A model generated the notes under the pieces. It ran no database searches. It worked only from the letters and a program-made list of their open reading frames with translations, and was not told the origin of the DNA. The position numbers were made by a program, and so were the translations under genes. A stretch of DNA of 64,000 nt, taken from NCBI RefSeq assembly GCF_047238265.1, contig NZ_JBDFMM010000001.1, forward strand, positions 3,844,001-3,908,000, written 5' to 3'. Source of the DNA: Paenibacillus_F sp047238265. Lineage in GTDB: Bacteria; Bacillota; Bacilli; Paenibacillales; NBRC-103111. Positions 61,694-64,000 of the stretch are shown one piece after another. The stretch's first letter is position 1. Every line of letters begins with the position of its first letter.

Positions 61694-62950
61694 GTGACCA
61701 GCCCGTTTATTGAACTGCGGCGCGAGCTCCACCGGATTCCCGAGCCGGGTTTCCAGGAATTTAAAACCCAGCGCAAGCTCCTCGATTATTTGGAAACTCT
61801 TCCACAGGAACGGATGGAAATCCGTACATGGCGCACCGGTATCCTCGTGTATCTCAAAGGCACGAATCCTGTGAAAAGGTTCGGGTACCGGGCCGATATG
61901 GACGGCCTTCCGATTCCGGAAGAAACGAACTACGCGTTCCAGTCCGAACATCCCGGATATATGCATGCCTGCGGGCATGATGTGCATATGTCCATCGGCG
62001 CGGGCCTGGTGACTCAGTTCGCGCAGCGTCCGATGAAAGACGATCTCGTCGTCGTGTTCCAGCCTGCGGAAGAAGGCCCCGGGGGCGCGCTCCCTATGCT
62101 GGCGTCCGCCGAGCTGAAGGACTGGATGCCGGAGCAGATGCTCGGCCTTCATATCGCGCCGGAATATCCCGTCGGCACTATCGCCGTCAAGCCCGGCATC
62201 TTGTTCGCCAACACGTCCGAGCTGTTTATCGACCTTAAGGGCAAGGGGGGCCACGCGGCATATCCTCATCTCTCCAACGACATGGTCGTCGCAGCCTCAC
62301 AGCTCGTCGGACAGCTCCACTCTATCGTGTCCCGCAATATCAACCCTCTCGACTCGGCCGTTGTCACAATCGGCAAAATGAGTGCGGGCACCAAGCAGAA
62401 CATCATCGCCGAAAACGCCCGGCTGGAAGGAACGATTCGCACCCTTTCCGCCGAATCCATGCTGCTGATTAAATCGAGAATCGAAGGAATCGTCCGCGGT
62501 ATCGAATCTTCATTCGACTGCACGGCGTCCATAGATTGGGGCTCCAATTATCTTCAAGTGTATAACGACGAAGCGCTGACGCTTGAATTTATGGATTGGC
62601 TGCAAAAAACGGAAACAGCCGCTGGAGCCGGCGGCTCCCCGGCTGACGAATCCGTGACCGGCACCGCCGGTGTCCCGGTTTCGGCCGTTATCGGTCAGGC
62701 ACCGGCGGAAGACTCTTCTTCCTGGTCGGAGCCGCAGATCCCCGTCCGCCTGTACGAATGTACCGAGGCGATGACCGGAGAGGATTTCGGTTATTTTCTG
62801 GAGAAAATCCCGGGCTTTATGTTCTGGCTGGGTGCCGAAACGCCTTACGGCCTGCATCATGCCCGCATAGAACCCGATGAAAGAGCCATCGGTATAGCCA
62901 TCCGGACGGTGGACAGCTATCTCCGCTGGAAATCCGGACAGTCCGTTTAA
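61694..62950 (+). CDS. N-acetyldiaminopimelate deacetylase
   Basis: A 418-residue M20/amidohydrolase that removes acetyl from N-acetyl-LL-diaminopimelate. Metal motifs: HACGHDVHMS, PAEEGPGG, LHIAPEYP and the final His in LHHARIEP. The usual length is about 375; the extra ~45 residues are an Ala/Gly/Ser/Pro-rich insert at about 335-375, between the last helix of the lid and the EAMTGEDFG segment. GTG 61694 follows AAGGAG. It follows dapH by 179 bp. Confidence 0.92.
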   Translation: MTSPFIELRRELHRIPEPGFQEFKTQRKLLDYLETLPQERMEIRTWRTGILVYLKGTNPVKRFGYRADMDGLPIPEETNYAFQSEHPGYMHACGHDVHMSIGAGLVTQFAQRPMKDDLVVVFQPAEEGPGGALPMLASAELKDWMPEQMLGLHIAPEYPVGTIAVKPGILFANTSELFIDLKGKGGHAAYPHLSNDMVVAASQLVGQLHSIVSRNINPLDSAVVTIGKMSAGTKQNIIAENARLEGTIRTLSAESMLLIKSRIEGIVRGIESSFDCTASIDWGSNYLQVYNDEALTLEFMDWLQKTETAAGAGGSPADESVTGTAGVPVSAVIGQAPAEDSSSWSEPQIPVRLYECTEAMTGEDFGYFLEKIPGFMFWLGAETPYGLHHARIEPDERAIGIAIRTVDSYLRWKSGQSV

Positions 62951-63007
62951 AAAATCCCCTTTATCCTTCCTCTGCCTCGCGGCGGGTCGGATAAAGGGGA
63001 TTTTTTG
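62949..63007. terminator. Bidirectional rho-independent terminator
   Basis: AAAAATCCCCTTTATCC and its complement around a 21-base loop, with T-runs on both strands; between convergent deacetylase and aminotransferase genes. Confidence 0.92.
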
Positions 63008-63028
63008 TTAGCGGCGTTCGGAACGGCG

Positions 63029-64000
63029 TCAGCTCCGGTCGAGTTTGCGGACGAAGGCTTCAAGCCGGTCCAGCGCCCCGTCGAGCACTTCCGGCGAGTA
63101 CGCATACGACAGCCGGATGTAGCCTTCGCCCAGCGGCGAAAACGCATCACCGGGAACGACGGCGACCCGGTGCTCATCCAGCAGCCTGTAGGCGAACTGC
63201 TCCGAGCCGAGCCCGAACCGGGCGATCGACGGGAACAGGTAGAAAGCGCCCTGCGGTTTGACCGCTTCCAGTCCCATCGCCTGCAGTCGGCCGTACACAT
63301 GCTCCAGTCTTTTCTCGTAAGCCTGCCGCATCGGAAGAGCATCGTCACGGCCCGCGGAGAGTGCCGCGATTGCTGCATACTGCGAAATAGAACTCGCGCA
63401 GGTGACGTTGTACTGGTGCACTTTGACCATGTGCCGGGTCAAAGCTTCCGGGGCAAACGTAAAGCCGATCCGCCACCCGGTCATGGAGTGGGATTTCGAC
63501 AGTCCGTTGATCACGATCGTCTTCTCTCTCATGCCCGGCAGGGAGGCTATCGAAGCGTGCTCCGCCCCATAGACCAACTCGCTGTATATTTCGTCGGAAA
63601 TGACATAGAGGTTCCGGCTTTCCAGCAGAGCCGCCAGCTCGCTCAGTTCCGCCTCCGTCATGATCTGCCCCGTCGGATTGCTCGGATAGCCGAGAACGAC
63701 GCAGCGCGTACGCTCCGTCAAATGAGGTTCCAGAGCGGCTGCGGTCATTTTGAACTCGTAAGGACGCGTGTCCACATATACGGGCACCCCGCCGCACAGA
63801 CGAATCAGCGGTTCGTAACCGGGATAAATCGGTCCCGGCAAAATGACTTCCGCCCCCGGTGTCAGAATAGTCCGCAGCGTAATGTCGAGCGCCTCGCTTG
63901 CTCCCGTCGTCACGATGACTTCGCTGTCTCCGTCATAGGACAGCCCGTATTTGGAACCGACAAAGTCGGCCGCGGCTTTCCTGAGTTCCGGAAGCCCCGC
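63029..64000 (-). CDS. patA: PatA-like class I/II aminotransferase (partial, start beyond right edge)
   Basis: The C-terminal 323 residues of a PLP aminotransferase; the frame is open to the window edge so the start lies outside. Visible: TTGASEALD near the left, GYPSNPTG, SDEIYSELVY and the PLP lysine in GLSKSHSMTGWRIGF, and the C-terminal arginine region IRLSYA. The sequence and the neighbouring dapH/deacetylase genes fit PatA, the N-acetyl-LL-diaminopimelate aminotransferase. Other aspartate aminotransferase-type enzymes of this family cannot be excluded. Confidence 0.85.
   Translation of the reverse strand, partial: AGLPELRKAAADFVGSKYGLSYDGDSEVIVTTGASEALDITLRTILTPGAEVILPGPIYPGYEPLIRLCGGVPVYVDTRPYEFKMTAAALEPHLTERTRCVVLGYPSNPTGQIMTEAELSELAALLESRNLYVISDEIYSELVYGAEHASIASLPGMREKTIVINGLSKSHSMTGWRIGFTFAPEALTRHMVKVHQYNVTCASSISQYAAIAALSAGRDDALPMRQAYEKRLEHVYGRLQAMGLEAVKPQGAFYLFPSIARFGLGSEQFAYRLLDEHRVAVVPGDAFSPLGEGYIRLSYAYSPEVLDGALDRLEAFVRKLDRS

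Overview
The window looks like a chromosomal segment of a spore-forming Gram-positive bacterium close to Paenibacillus (inferred). The reasons are strong AGGAGG-type ribosome sites with many GTG/TTG starts, a Spo0E-like peptide, PyrR-controlled pyrimidine genes, the acetylase branch of lysine/diaminopimelate synthesis, CcdC, YktB, YjcG and DUF1292 homologues, and moderately high GC coding DNA with AT-rich gaps. No rRNA, CRISPR array, phage or insertion sequence was seen.

Layout. 0-9.8 kb (minus strand): a Tad/Flp-type secretion-pilus operon. In transcription order it encodes a Ser/Thr kinase fused to a TadZ-like domain, a CpaB/SAF protein, two more TadZ/MinD-like proteins, a membrane-anchored TadA ATPase, a fused TadB-TadC platform protein and three pilin-like membrane proteins. 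It continues past the left edge. 10-16 kb: a LnrJKLMN-like drug-response set, with an ABC exporter (minus) divergent from a sensor kinase and NarL-type regulator (plus). 16-30 kb: housekeeping and accessory genes: copper-amine-oxidase-like stalk protein, YktB, secreted beta-helix protein behind a cre site, MFS transporter, arginine decarboxylase SpeA, hydrolases, Spo0E-like peptide, CcdC, a GGDEF-histidine kinase fusion, acetyltransferase and CBS protein. 30-40 kb: Cu/Zn superoxide dismutase, glycerol kinase with an antiterminator-like leader, small membrane or secreted proteins, a betagamma-crystallin-like protein, four tRNA genes, a PgpA-like protein and a broken YjcG gene. 40-49 kb (minus): an RND efflux pump with a lipoprotein adaptor and a secreted protein in one operon, next to a second secreted paralogue. 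49-51 kb: dipeptidase and acetyltransferase. 51.5-60.6 kb (minus): pyrR-pyrB-pyrC-carA-carB-pyrF-pyrE with a leader attenuator. 60.8-64 kb: dapH and an N-acetyldiaminopimelate deacetylase gene, with a convergent PatA-like aminotransferase gene cut by the right edge; together these cover three successive steps of the acetylated DAP pathway.

Five genes carry apparent frame disruptions. Three of them (MBL hydrolase, YjcG, RND adaptor) are explained by the same 7-bp insertion, which leaves TGCAGACTGC on the plus strand each time. This is either a shared mutational or excision scar or a sequence artefact. It and the kinase-TadZ operon are the two most unusual things in the window.
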